From Mycteria americana (lineage: Eukaryota > Chordata > Aves > Ciconiiformes > Ciconiidae), in contig NC_134367.1 in the NCBI RefSeq assembly GCF_035582795.1, positions 110,780,062-110,844,061 on the forward strand: DNA of 64,000 nt. Reading direction: 5' to 3'. This document shows positions 46,792 through 58,432 of this stretch, in pieces (within the stretch, counting starts at the first letter, position 1; the number at the start of each line of letters is the position of its first letter). Made by a program: the position numbers and the translations under genes. Under the pieces are notes generated by a model, which saw only the letters and a list, made by a program, of their open reading frames with translations, made no database searches and was not told where the DNA came from.

Positions 46792-49700
46792 GAGTGGTAC
46801 CCAGAGGAATTTTGCTGCCAGTGGTGCTCTCTCCTTCTGCAAATTATCTCATTAAGAAAAGAGGGCCACACTGATGTTTTGGTTTAATTTCAGTACCTTG
46901 CTGTTGAGATCTTGAACGAGTGTTTGCAAAGGTAGTCTCGCATGAGTCACCCAGAACAGTGACTGTAAACATGAATTTGTGCAGGCTCCATTTTATGGAG
47001 GGAAAGTGCTTCTACTTCCTAGTTTTTCACTTAAAAACAACAACAAAAAAAGAAAACAAAAGAAAAACAGCATCCAACTGACATGTATCTTGAAAATTTA
47101 AGCCATCCTTCTAAATTCCAACAAAGATCTGAAAGCTGAGCTGATTTCTTTCTGCCTCTCACCTTGGTTACCTTGTAGTAAAAGTTCTTTCCTTATCACT
47201 AGTTGTCAACTTTATCAAAAGGAGGTAGTTTTGCTCATGTTTTGCAGAAGACTCTTTTTAAACAGAATATAGGAGGGATTAACTTAAATCCTGCAGTATG
47301 CTGAAGCAATTCAACATTCTTTGGGGCGTTATTGATGAGTATTTCAGTATGTTTAATAAGGCACAAATAGATTTATTTTTCTGTCCTGAGTCGAGTAGAT
47401 ATACGAGCCAGAGGCTTCAGTCAGCGAAAGGGTGGCTTTGACTGTCAAGATCTTTAAATTCTCCTTTAGTTTTCAATTCAACAACTGTTAGCTGGGATCT
47501 CACTAAAGGCTGTTATGCACCAACAGCTGTTTCAGGGTTTCTGATATTTATCGTATTTGTATTGTCAGACAGCTCAGAGGTGTCCAGGATGACATTTTCC
47601 TGAGTGCTGATGAATGAGCACTAAGACAGCCCTCCCACAGAAAGTTCATGGTCCAAGCAAACACCGTACCTCAGTGGACTTAATGGGAAACCACTGTGCC
47701 CAAAGCATTTCTGAAGCATCAAAATGCTTCTCCTTTAAGCAGCCTTACAGAATTCCCTGCTTTCATTTTGCTAGTAATCCATCCGCTATTGAGAGAATTC
47801 TCACTGGCCAACTTCACATATACATTAAACCATAAAGAAGAAGGAAACGGATGACCAGCTGCAGGTTAGCAGGCTCTGAACTCATTAAATGTGGTAGTAG
47901 AAGCAATTTGTCACTGGCGAGTCATCACAAGTGCCCTGTTCTGGGAATCTTTTCAATACAATTCTTTGAACAAAGCATTAGAGATAATAAAGTCCAGAAG
48001 GCTCTTACTTGGACAAATACATTTTTCAGGTATTTTTGAAGTGCTTATTGTTGATCGGACTGTGCACTTATCCCAGATTAAAAGCCCATTGCAAAAAAAC
48101 CCACTGGAAACTGTGGAGAACTTAGTGGTTATCTTTGGCTCTGGATGAAGTATATTGTCTATGAGACAACAAAATGCAGGGCCTAGGAACTGGCACTCTT
48201 GATGACTGAATTGACTTTGAAGTCTCTGTCAGCCTCTGAGGCCTCAGAAGACACTGCAAAGACTTCCTTAAATAATTTTGTAATGATAGTATGGCTGAAG
48301 ACTGTTTTCAGTGACCTCCAACAGTTAATTATGGGATTACAACCTCGAGATTGTAAGGTTTAACAGAGCTGCTCACAATCTGGATTTTCCTTTTGCAATG
48401 GATTCGATAAAAATAATTTTAAAAATATGTTCATCCCTTTTTGGACCATGAGTTTTGCCAAAAGATGGAATGAAACTGCTACGTTCTGCAAAGCGTCTCA
48501 GCCTCAGCACTGGCATTTCCCACACACAAGTACACAGATGTTACGTGTCTGACAAGCTCTTGTTTGCAATACCTATACAGCACTAGAACTACTAAGAAGG
48601 TTCAGACAAATTTGTCATCATTGTGTTACAGATGGCACAGCTATAGTTTTTTATTTATTTGCCCATCTGCGTGGTGGTAGGACCTCAGAGTCGCAGTTTT
48701 GATGTAGTGTCAGCTGCTGCATGTGCACAGAACAAAGACCTTAATGCTTACAGAAAAAATAAAATCTTACTTTGGAGACTGCAAAGCATTTAGCCTCGTT
48801 GATATTGTGTAGCACTGAATTCCCCAGGGTAATCATGGGTTGCGTAAAAAAGCATTGCTTTTCATCAGTTTTGGAAACTAAATGTATTCATGCCTTCCTG
48901 AATGCTTTCTCAGTAGTTGTCAGCCTTGACATTTACATAGAGGTATGGTGAAACAGGGCACCGATACCCATAATGATCACGAGGAAGGAAAACGTCCAAC
49001 AATATAAGACTGTCTCACAGTCTCAGCCATTCACTGGAAAAACAGCATCTGGTTCAATGTATCTGTAGGCACAGACTGTCTGCAAGGGCTTTTTGTTCTT
49101 TAAACAGAGCTCAGCTGACAGGTTACTTTCTGGAAGAGGCATGGTAATCTGTCTATTTATGTACTGTCTTTGAGAGAGGTAGTCTCAATTTAGGACAGGA
49201 GTTGGGAACTGAAACAAATGGAGACACCAGGATTTTTGGCATGCAGGCTCTGTGCAATCAGGTCTCAAAAGTATTTTTAAAAAATTGAATAAAATGAACC
49301 TTGTTTTCATAGCTGATTAAACTGAGCTGGCATCTCATCCTCCAGACATGAGCATACTACTTGATCTAACCTATATTTGAAGAGATGTATGACATTCAGT
49401 GACAGTTAGAAACATCTTTACCCTTGCTTTGGAGTTATTCCAGTGTTTACTGAGTGCCTGCCTTTAGAAATGGGGAATCCCTCCCTGGGAGTTGACAGAG
49501 GAAAAGCATTGGATTCCTGGCAGTAGGGACTCTGCCCTGATCAGCCTTCAGCACCCGACAGTCTCCAGGCTCTGGCAAGCCTGCCAGCTGCTCGCAAGCA
49601 GTCTCCCTGCAAATGGAGAGTTCAATAAGCCAAATAGCTTATTTGGGCCCTGGATCCTATATTGATGAAAGCCCCACTCAGAACACAGAGAGAAGGGTGG

Positions 49701-52700
49701 TACGAGCGGCACCTCGTTGCTTTCTGTCTTCTCCAGCACCCTGAGAAAGTTCACTCTTCAATTCTGCCACCTCACTTGGGTCCTGCTCCTGACCCATCTC
49801 CTGGCCCAGCTCACTCTTTGTCCTAAGCCCATTCCAACTTGAGACCTCAGCAGCCATCTGCCTTGCTGAGGCTCGTTCAGACCATGACACCTGCCTCCTG
49901 CAGCATTCCTCAGGAGGAAAATTGCTTTGGGAAAGACTCAATACTCCCACATCCCTCATCTGAAGGTAAGGGAGGTTGTACCTCGGAGTCGGGGGCCACA
50001 GCTAGTGTTATGCCATAGGGCTCTGCCACTCAGGTCACATAGTGACACCCAGATAGTCTTCAACACAACTTGTAGTTGGTCAGTGGCATGCAGTTAAGCA
50101 CATTGAGGTTATGTATGCCAGAAGAGATGAGAGTGGCTCCAAAAATAAGCATTCAGCTTTCAGCTGGGGTAGAGATAGAGGAGGCCTGCCACATATTTTA
50201 TAACTTCTGTTCCTTAAAGCAAGAAGATGGATTAAAGGAACAAATATTCATCATAACTCAAGAAATGCTGTTAAAAATTTCCAATAATTGCTTGAGGGGC
50301 CAGAGTTCAGAACTTCGCTAACCCCATGGTACTTCATGCTTTGCCATCTGCATCTCTCTCAGCTACTCTTTCCCAGACATGGAGGATGTAACACAAAGTG
50401 TTAGCAGTAGGTGACCACAACGTTACAGTGCCACGGATTTTCCTTAAGCATCCTGTAGGAAACAGAATAAAACTCTGCAGATTTACCTAAGTAGTCTGAA
50501 GATCCATCTTCAGTCTTACACCTTCCTTCTTTCACCGTTGTGGAGATGCTATCACATTTGCAGCAGGCTCCACTTCGCCTTAAGTGTATTGCAAGGAAGC
50601 TCATCATCTGGCATTGCTCTCACAATGCTCATGTTGCATTGACCTATGCTCTTGGTGGCCATCACACTGCATTGTTGCTTCTAAAAGGCTTGCCCCATAT
50701 CCACATCCATATATGCTGGAAGCGTTTCCTGTATCAAGGGCTCTGTCTATACCCTGAGCTTAAAAGTGGACAAAGGAACAGGCGAAGGCACGCTTGGCCC
50801 CCTTGATTTGTGCATTTTCTGTGCATGCTGTTTGTGGCTTGCTGCAGTAGAGCTCAGACTCATTGCAGTTGGGAAGTGAAGCACTAGGTGAAACTCGGAC
50901 ACAACAGGCACACCCTTCGCAGGCTGGATAAACATGAATCTGCAGGAAAACAGTATGTTGCCCAGCCTCCCCTACCTCTTGTGAGTGCTCCAGGTCTTGG
51001 CACAATGTGCAGGTGAGCGTCTGAATGTAGCAGTTATGAACAGAACAGATGTCTGGATTACATAATCCCGTGGACATAAACTGAACATCCTCCATTTGTC
51101 TCTAGATGACTCCCTCTTACATATATTGCATATGATTCTTGCATTTTAGGTAGTTATCTTTCACTTCCAAACTTCTGCAGGTAAATAACCACCTGGGGTT
51201 TGATTTGTTCTGCATACAGCACATCAGCTGGTCCCATTACATGTAATTCAAATGCTTTCCAAACTGGTAAAGCTCTGCTTATTTTAATTTCCAGCCTCTA
51301 GCCATATAGTCAGAGATTGCTTCAGTCGTCGTTTGAATTCTGCAAGCAGAAGTGAAATATTATTCTGCAGTTCAGGACAGGTCAGACTGTAGATTTTTGC
51401 ACCATCTCAAAGCCTTGTTTAGTCAGCTGGATGAATTAGAGCTGGTAAGCATGTAGCAGGATATAAAAGAAACCCTTCATGCTCCATAAAACCAGCCTTC
51501 TGTGTTAGCTATACTATTCCAGTTTCTTGGCATAGGTAAGCTGTCCACCATTTTCTTAGTAACTGGGTGGTTTCTTTTCTATCCAACACCTTCAGTCTTT
51601 GACCTTGGTTTTATCAGGTCTTTTAAGTCACACTCTTTTTCACCGCATCCCTGAGTTGGGATTCACCCTTGCCACCAGCTGAGTCTACCACTCTTTCCAC
51701 AACCACAGCATTAAGAGCATGAAGAAACCAGAGAGGCGCAGCAGGGCTCTGCACAAGGGTGCTAACACATCACAGAGCGTGCCCGCAAGCTGCACCGCGC
51801 AGTCTGGGCTGGATGTGGAAAGCAAGACACAGAGAGCATTGCTAGAGGCTCACCGTGGCTGAAGGGGTATCATCCATCACCTACAGATTAGGGTTTTTTC
51901 TGGAGGAAAGGAAGAAGACCAGCAAACAGGATACTGAAAAACAGCATACCTCTGAATCAAGAGATCAGGTTTCTGTAACTCTCTTCCTTTGTGCTCGGGC
52001 ACCTGATACCTGGCAATGGCTTTGCTTCTTTGTTTGTCCTGTCTAGACCATCCTGTGCCCCTCCTGTGCAAAGCACCTAGAGGAATTCACATCAGTTGTG
52101 CCCTGCAAACAGATGCCAATAAAGATCACTGAAGAAAGGCAAAAAGGGAGCAAGAAACATCTCACTGAAGTTTTTGATGTAGGATGCTGGAGATGGTCCC
52201 AATCTTCCCCAAAGCCATTTGTTCTTCTGTCTCCCAAGCAGCATCTTCCTTGAAGTTTTTCACATGTGTGCCCAGGCAAAAGCGTGGTGGGAAGGAGCTG
52301 AGCTCAGCTCAACTTAGCCACTAGACCGCTGTGGCCTGTGGCATGCTTGCTCCTCTCTTCAAGGAAATGTCTTGTCCCATCAGCCAGTGAAACGACAAAT
52401 GTGAAAGCCCCACTCTGAGGCAAACAAGCAATTTATCCTCAGTCCCAGAGACCAAAAGCTGCTGTTACTTTTGTCTGTTTCCAGAAGGTTTCTTCATCCA
52501 TCCTTGACCACACAGTGCTCCTCATTGCTCCCTGTGTCTTTATACAGACTGGCAGGAGGAAGAAATGACACAGAAAAGGTGGTAAGCCTAAGCCACATTC
52601 TCAGTAGTATGCAGTATGCAAAGCCCTTCTGCTTTGCTTTATTCCAGAGACAGGATCTGTTGAAACCCTCTATCCCTGCAGTACAGTATGGCCATTGCTA

Positions 52701-53515
52701 GTAACAGGCTGCAGGATTTGTACTCAGTTTGCAAAGGCTCAGGACTGAGGCTTGTCAGGCTTGCTTTGCCTGGACTTTTATTGACCTGCCTGCTGCTTTA
52801 TTTTAATTTGGTTTAGCTGTAAGAGCATTTTGTTCCTTCTGACCAGGTGGCTATGGCTGATTCGGTTTACTTTGATTAGCACTGTATGGTACAAACATAG
52901 GTTTATACATATAGCAGTAACAAGTAGCTATTCTGTGCACCATGAGATGTTCACTACTCCAACTTAATATGCTAGAGTTAATAGAATTAATCATAGGCCT
53001 GGTATGACAGCAGAGGCCTTGAAAAGTGGAGGCACAGGATGCAGTGGAGTACAGGCATGGGATGGTAAGAGATAGGACACAGGCTTGACTCTGGAGACCT
53101 CACAGCTACAAACAACTCACCTGTGGTCAGTTAAAGAAATGCAGATACAGAGCTGGACAAGAATGGTTTTAGGGGTAGCAAAAAGGACAAAGAAATAGTA
53201 TCTTACATGCATATAATCAACATATATAGTAAATTTGGATGTAAAATTGAGTTTCAATCCAATGAAGAAAAAACAAGGTGTAAAAGCACATTAACAATCA
53301 TAAAACTGACCCCCAGAAGATTCTAGAGTGAGGAAGAAGAAACCATCACCGTCAACCTCACACTCCTCCCACTGAAGGACTCCAGATGCTAACAATTCCC
53401 TGTAACACCCCCACCACCCCCAGAATGAAACCACCAACCTCAGGACCCAGAGGAGCAAGGGCAGGGGAAGCATAACACCAGGAATGGGGTAGAAGCTAAG
53501 AAGTGTGTGCATAAC

Positions 53516-53564
<49 letters not shown>
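53516..53564 (+). repeat. (ATT)16 microsatellite
   Basis: Forty-nine bases of pure TAT/ATT repeat, the longest perfect simple repeat in the window. The following 80 bases remain unusually rich in ATT and TAAT words. Confidence 0.98.
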
Positions 53565-53863
53565 GAAACTTTTTCTGCATAGGCGTATTATTTATTTTTC
53601 TGTAATAATTAGACCTGGACTAATAATGATTTTTTTATTAGAGTGCTAAGATTTCAGTTATACTAACAATAAATTCTTGTCTTTATATATAAGGTGGGTT
53701 TCCCTTTTGCCCAGAAACAATATTTTGAGCATAACACTATAAGAGGTTCCCAAATAACTCAGAAACACACTATATTTCTCACAGGTTCACAATAACCAAA
53801 TCACTTTATGACCTGAAATCACCATCAAAATGTGAAAAATGCATCTGCCCAGGAGAGGTCTAA

Positions 53864-53898
53864 AGAGGTTCTGCCTCTAAAGGAGAGGTTCTGCCTCT
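53864..53898. repeat. 20-bp period duplication
   Basis: AGAGGTTCTGCCTCT occurs at 53864-53878 and 53884-53898. The word itself is an imperfect inverted repeat (AGAGG...CCTCT). Confidence 0.85.
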
Positions 53899-55377
53899 TG
53901 GTCTCAGCTGAAATGGTAAATGGTGTTTTGGGTAATATAAACTTTTTTTTCAGTCTCACCCTTCAAAACTGTTCCTGCTCCTTTGGGTGCTCCCTCTATG
54001 AGTCAAAACTGATTGTACTCACCTTCTAGCCTGCACTTTGGAATGAAGGAAGCCACAACAAATACCTTATGAGTTAGGATGCATTATTTCTAGCCACAGA
54101 TCAAAATTTGAAGAAATAAACAGAAACTCCCAAACTCTTTATCTTCTTCCAGTTCCTCAGTAAAGCTTTCCAAGTTAATGTCTTCCATTTCTAATGAATC
54201 TAAAATGTTTAAATGAATCAATAAAATTCAGAAGAGATGCACTGCCATCAAACATGTGCCCTCGGCTTCAGCTTTTCTAAACTACTGAATAAAACAAGAA
54301 CAGGCCAAGGACAGGAGCCAGCACGGCAGGCAGTACTCTGGCATGGGAGAGATCTGTGCCATTTAACACCACACAGAGGTGGGCAAGCCATGTGAAGGAC
54401 TCCCCTAGTTTTGTGCTGGGCTTCCTGGGCAGAATTACAGTGTAACCTGTAATTACAAGGTAACCCATAATTACAGATGTTTTCACATCCTGGACATCCT
54501 GGACCTGTGGTACAGAGGCAATTGCTGTAAGCCCGGTGGATGTTCCTGATTCTGGGATTTTGGCTTCCCTCTCCTTGGAGATATTCGCAGGATATTTTCT
54601 CTTGACTTTTATGTGTCTTTGCACACATTAGGTTTGACATTGCAGCCACCCCTCAGTGACTGAGGGCTGTCCCTGAAAGGGTCTGGCTTCCTCATGCTGC
54701 CTTCAAGACTCCTGCACCGTCCCTTGTGCCAGACCAGCTTGTCCTGCAGCCTCAGGGTCAGCTGGGTCAGCAAGCAGAGTCGGTGCCAAATTATCCCTTC
54801 TCCATCTCCAAAAAATCATGGTCAACTTTCTGGTCCAAGTGAGCCTGTGAGCTTGCAGTCGCCAGGCTGGGGGCAAGGAAGGAGGGGGGATGCGCAGCAC
54901 AGGCTGCGTCTCCCGGGGGCTGGATGGCCAAGGAAGGGAAGGCAAAGGTGTCCAGGTCTGCTGTGTGACACAGCCTACAGCAGGTGAAGTGCAGAAATTC
55001 ATTTGCATTTTACTGCAAAATGACTGCCTGTAAGTCTCCGCACAGCAGAGGGACAGGAGGCACTATGAAAGCAGCTCTGCTTGGTCATCACCCTGCCGTA
55101 GCTGTGGCAGAACCACTTTGGTCGAGATGATTGCCAGTGGTGATGTATTTAACATCAGAGAAGACAACTGTGAGCCTGCCCGTGCTGGGGTCAATATGCC
55201 ATGGATTAAGCTGGGAGTGATAGCATGAGGGTACCTGGTACTAAAACACTAAGCTATAATGTCCTGTGAGAGTGTCTGCACGCTGAACCCCTACAGAGGA
55301 GCCAATGCGCTGTAATTCCCCTCTCAATGTACTAAGCAGTAACTTCCCTATACAGATGTACTCTGCATCTCAATTTA

Positions 55378-55552
55378 TCATAGAATCATAGAATAGCTCG
55401 AGTTGGAATGGACTCATAAGGATCACCAAGTTCAACTCCCCGCTCCTCGCAGGACTACCTAAAACTAAACCCTATGACTTATAGCATTGTCCAGATGCTC
55501 CTTGAACTCTGACAGGCTTGGTGCCGTGACCACTTCCCTGGGGAGCCTTATC
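55378..55552 (-). mobile_element. CR1 LINE 3' fragment
   Basis: The plus strand starts TCATAGAATCATAGAATAGC, the reverse complement of the canonical CR1 3' terminal repeat. It continues with GGATCACCAAGTTCAACTCC, TAAAACTAAACCCTATGACT and CTTGGTGCCGTGACCAC, a well-preserved avian CR1 3' UTR. It is truncated after about 175 bases. This is the best evidence that the genome is avian. Confidence 0.95.
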
Positions 55553-55574
55553 TAAACACCTGTAGCAGGTGAGG

Positions 55575-55735
55575 GTTGCTTAATGGCTATAACCCCTGGG
55601 CAAAGACAGAGCAATTCCTGGTTCAGTGCCCAGCTCCATCTGTGAGCTGCTCTGTAAAACTGGGCTATGTTAAGTGTGTGTGTGTGTTTTCCCATACCTG
55701 CAACATGGAAATAATGAAATCAATGTAATTCCTAG
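55575..55735 (+). repeat. MIR-like SINE fragment
   Basis: TTGCTTAATGGCTATAACC, CTGGTTCAGTGCCCAGCTCC, then CTGTAAAACTGGG and TTTTCCCATACCTG...ATGGAAATAATGAAA follow the order of a MIR head, core and tail, with a (TG)n expansion in the middle (55675-55688). Confidence 0.5.
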
Positions 55736-55903
55736 GGTATAATCATGATTTACTAGTAGGAAATGTCCTGTGAGAGCTTTAGACAAAAGAGCCTAACCAC
55801 TTAAATACTAATTCACGTCTCTTCTGAGTACATAAATCCAAGTTTCAGATGCTTTGGGTTAGCAACTGGAGAAACAAAATGTGTGTCTCCAAGTTCTCGA
55901 CTA

Positions 55904-55978
55904 ATGCCTGATCCAGAGCATGCTGGAGTCAGTGGGAACCTCCCTGTGCACTTCAGCAGGCTTTGGATCTGGCCCTGA
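55904..55978. repeat. Old palindromic repeat copy
   Basis: The left arm GATCCAGAGCATGCTGGAGT (from 55910) pairs imperfectly with the reverse complement of the right arm, which reads GATCCAAAGCCTGCTGAAGT and ends at 55969. Flanking CCTGATCC and GGATCTGGCCC are typical of an old non-autonomous palindromic element found in sauropsids. The family name is not certain. Confidence 0.6.
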
Positions 55979-55979
55979 G

Positions 55980-57186
55980 CATGCACATAGTTTATTATGA
56001 CCGTGGGTACAAGACAGGTAATACCATGTGCAAATGACTATGTGCATGACTGTGTCTGCATTTCCATGTATAACCACAGTAATGGTGGGCGAAAACTGGA
56101 CATATACTTTTTTATTCCAACCATATGAAAACTGGCCCTAACATGAAATGTTTGGGGTATGGACTTGAACATCCAGAACTTTGGAAGATGTGCTAGATCT
56201 AGGCCCAGTTTTGTGAATGGCTTTGTTTTTCTCTTTGAATGACCCCAGACATCATTTGGATGTTCAGATTTGATACTTGAATACCCTCTAGTTTGAATAT
56301 ACTGAATATAGGTTTGTCTCCTTGCTAAATGAAAAAAGAATTCTTGATTTGCTGTATTTTCCCTGTTTCCCTATCAAGATGGTAAGATACCGTCTTACTG
56401 CAATCTGTCGATTTATAAGATGCATGGAGGCCCTCCTTCCTTAAACACAAGTTGCCATAAAGGGTGCTTAGTTAATTTCTTTCCTGTGAATTTAATTTTG
56501 GTCAGGCCATTCTGCCTCATCCAACAGGCGCTACCCCCTCAAGCCTGTAGGGCTTGGTCCTCTGTGTCTTACCAGAACGTTGCACAAGTCTGATTGCTTA
56601 ATCCCACTTCCCCCCATTGCAACTGGCTCTGACCCCAGTCCTGGAGCACGACATCTGAGAAAGGCTTAGAACAAAGCTCTCCATCCGCTAGTGGGGCTCG
56701 GCCATTAACCTTTTGTTAATGTACCTGCTCTGCAACAGAGAGGCACTTCAGATATTTCCTTGCTAAACAAAGACGGGCGTTTAAACCGAGCAATATGTTT
56801 TATGACTCTGGGCATGGTTACTCCACATCCTCTTTGACTCTTTTTTTCTGCAGAGATTGATGTTGGGATCTTAAACATCCCTAATGCCTTATAGACAATC
56901 CATTAACATCAGTGTCTCCTAAGTGGCTAGCCATACCATTATTTATAAAATAGGGATCCCTCTAATGCTACGGCTACCAATCCCTTGATTTCCTGAGCAT
57001 GTAATCAGGCGTATTATCAGCTGTGGAGCATTTTACACTGCTACATATTTTTTTACTATATAATGAGCTGCGTGTGTGTGAGTGACATACAAAAAATAGA
57101 CGAATATTGCTGTTGCACTTACTGCAATGTATGAGCTGATCTGGTTAGACACGAAATGCAGACAGAAATCCGCCTCACCTCTCAAG
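55980..57186. other. Upstream region of the ANKRD9-like gene
   Basis: About 1.2 kb without an open frame worth calling. TTTATAAAATAGG at about 56942-56954 resembles a MEF2-type site, and ATTAACCTTTTGTTAAT at about 56704-56720 is an imperfect inverted repeat of HNF1-like half sites. Any promoter or 5' non-coding exon of the downstream gene may be here but could not be fixed. Confidence 0.4.
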
Positions 57187-57218
57187 CTAATTTTAGTCTC
57201 TCCCTCTCTTCTCTCTAG
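57187..57218 (+). promoter_or_regulatory. Candidate 3' splice site upstream of the ANKRD9-like CDS
   Basis: A branch-point-like CTAAT is followed by a long pyrimidine tract ending TCTCTCTAG at 57218. It would begin a terminal exon at 57219 carrying about 320 bases of 5' UTR and the whole coding region. This matches a gene with non-coding upstream exons and a single coding exon, the arrangement I recall for ANKRD9. No partner donor has been identified. Confidence 0.45.
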
Positions 57219-57227
57219 CTGTGTGTG

Positions 57228-57234
57228 TATAAAA
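57228..57234 (+). promoter_or_regulatory. TATA-like box upstream of the ANKRD9-like CDS
   Basis: TATAAAA about 310 bases upstream of the start codon. If real, transcription would start near 57260 and the gene would be unspliced. It competes with the splice-acceptor reading ten bases upstream. Only one of the two is likely to matter. Confidence 0.35.
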
Positions 57235-57541
57235 TCACTTGCAGTCTGACAGCATTCCAGTAACCTGTGCCACGCGCAGAGCGGGATGTACTTACTAACC
57301 ATCTGCTTGCATGGCATGGGTTAACTGAGCCTGTGGGATTGTGCTTACCTAAACAAAACCACTGCAGTGAGGGGAAAAACAATGAATGGGTGGAGATGAT
57401 CAGCCCATGCATTCCAGCTAGTGCAGTCCAGGCAGCAATGACAGCCTGAAGGTTGCAGCAGCATCGGGATCTGCATTCCAAGTGCACAGATCTTACAGTC
57501 TGGAGTGATTTTACGTGGAGCTGCTCTTTATTTGCTGAGCC

Positions 57542-58432
57542 ATGGCCAGTAACCAGGCCAGCCTGCAGGATGATCAGAGCAGGCACTGCAAGTTCTTATC
57601 CTATATGTTCTACCAGGCTGTGAGAGATCACAAGCCTGTGTGGATGCTGGAAGACATGAGAACTATGGAGTATTTTTACTGGGAGGAAAATGCCAGCCTA
57701 AGAACCTACTCACCTTCAGAAGCCCTTCTCTATGCAGTGGTGCATAACCACCTGCCTTACGCTCAGTATCTGCTGTCTCATTTTCCAGAGGAGGCTCTCA
57801 AGGTGCCTGGGGAACACTTCTGCTATTGCCCGTCCTCTGCTCCTCACTTGGCCATGGCGGTCACATATGACAGGAGAGATATCTTGGGGCTGATCATCAA
57901 AATTGCACACAAGCTCCCCAGCTTGAACTCCTACATCAATAGGACTGGCTGCTTCCATCTGGAAGATGGGAAAACCCCCCTGCACCTTGCCTGCGAACTG
58001 CTGAGGTCAGAGACGGTCCTCATCCTCCTTGGAAATGGAGCTTCTCCCAGGATAGAGGACAGTAAAGGGCTTACCCCGCTGGACGTCATCCTGGAGCAGA
58101 TGTGGGACTCCAAAGTCAATGTGGCATCAAAGAAGCTCTGCCTCGACTACCTCTTGCTCTTCATGCCCAACCCACAGTTTAAGATGCGGAAAGTTCTGCA
58201 GGAGCATCCGGACCACTGGACAGCTTTGCTGGGGGAAGACAAATTCAACAGCCTGGTGGGGAACACACCTGCTTCTTTATATCTGCAAGCTATGCAAACT
58301 ATTCTCCAGACTCTTCCCCCCTCCCACTTCCCTAAAAGCATCCAGGAACTACCTATACCTCAGGCACTAAAGCCCTTACCATCCTATGGCAAAAAGCTAC
58401 CAACAAAAAATGTGGTAAATGTTTTTCCTTGA
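57542..58432 (+). CDS. ANKRD9-like ankyrin-repeat protein, intact single coding exon
   Basis: 296 residues. The start is firm: an in-frame TGA lies two codons upstream (57536-57538) and the context GAGCCATGG is near-optimal. The family N-terminal block FYQAVRDHKPVWMLEDMR is at residues 23-40 and YSPSEALLYAVVHNH at 56-70. Ankyrin repeats can be placed at about 57-84, 99-128 and 142-174 (the last canonical: DGKTPLHLACEL...LLGNGASP), with a partial repeat from GLTPLD (177). A C-terminal helical block LLGEDKFNSLV (229-239) precedes a Pro-rich tail. All these blocks are shared with ANKRD9, which is of similar length. ANKRD9 is reported to be a substrate receptor of cullin-RING ubiquitin ligases acting on IMPDH2 and creatine kinase B; whether this paralogue does so is unknown. 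No frameshift or stop breaks the frame. It could be mis-assigned only as to which ANKRD9-family member it is. Confidence 0.93.
   Translation: MASNQASLQDDQSRHCKFLSYMFYQAVRDHKPVWMLEDMRTMEYFYWEENASLRTYSPSEALLYAVVHNHLPYAQYLLSHFPEEALKVPGEHFCYCPSSAPHLAMAVTYDRRDILGLIIKIAHKLPSLNSYINRTGCFHLEDGKTPLHLACELLRSETVLILLGNGASPRIEDSKGLTPLDVILEQMWDSKVNVASKKLCLDYLLLFMPNPQFKMRKVLQEHPDHWTALLGEDKFNSLVGNTPASLYLQAMQTILQTLPPSHFPKSIQELPIPQALKPLPSYGKKLPTKNVVNVFP

Larger units (their letters stand above)
40866..55370. other. Gene desert, distal half
   Basis: About 14.5 kb with no recognisable exon on either strand. It contains a MIR-like tail (44.7 kb), a purine-rich run (46.6 kb), two ATT-type microsatellites (46.77 and 53.5 kb), an A-rich run near 47.03-47.07 kb and a 20-base-period duplication at 53.86 kb. 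Open frames such as the Cys-rich one at 50760-51095 (minus) and those at 54248-54649 (minus) resemble no known family and overlap other frames. Confidence 0.6.

Noticed and set aside
50760-51095. Cysteine-rich 111-codon minus-strand ORF
   Set aside because: Cysteine spacing fits no family I know, there is no signal peptide, and overlapping frames exist on both strands. Treated as chance.
54248-54649. Overlapping minus-strand ORFs of 133 and 115 codons
   Set aside because: Two frames open in the same DNA with no domain. The internal direct repeats (GTAATTACA-type, CATCCTGGA) suggest slippage, not coding.
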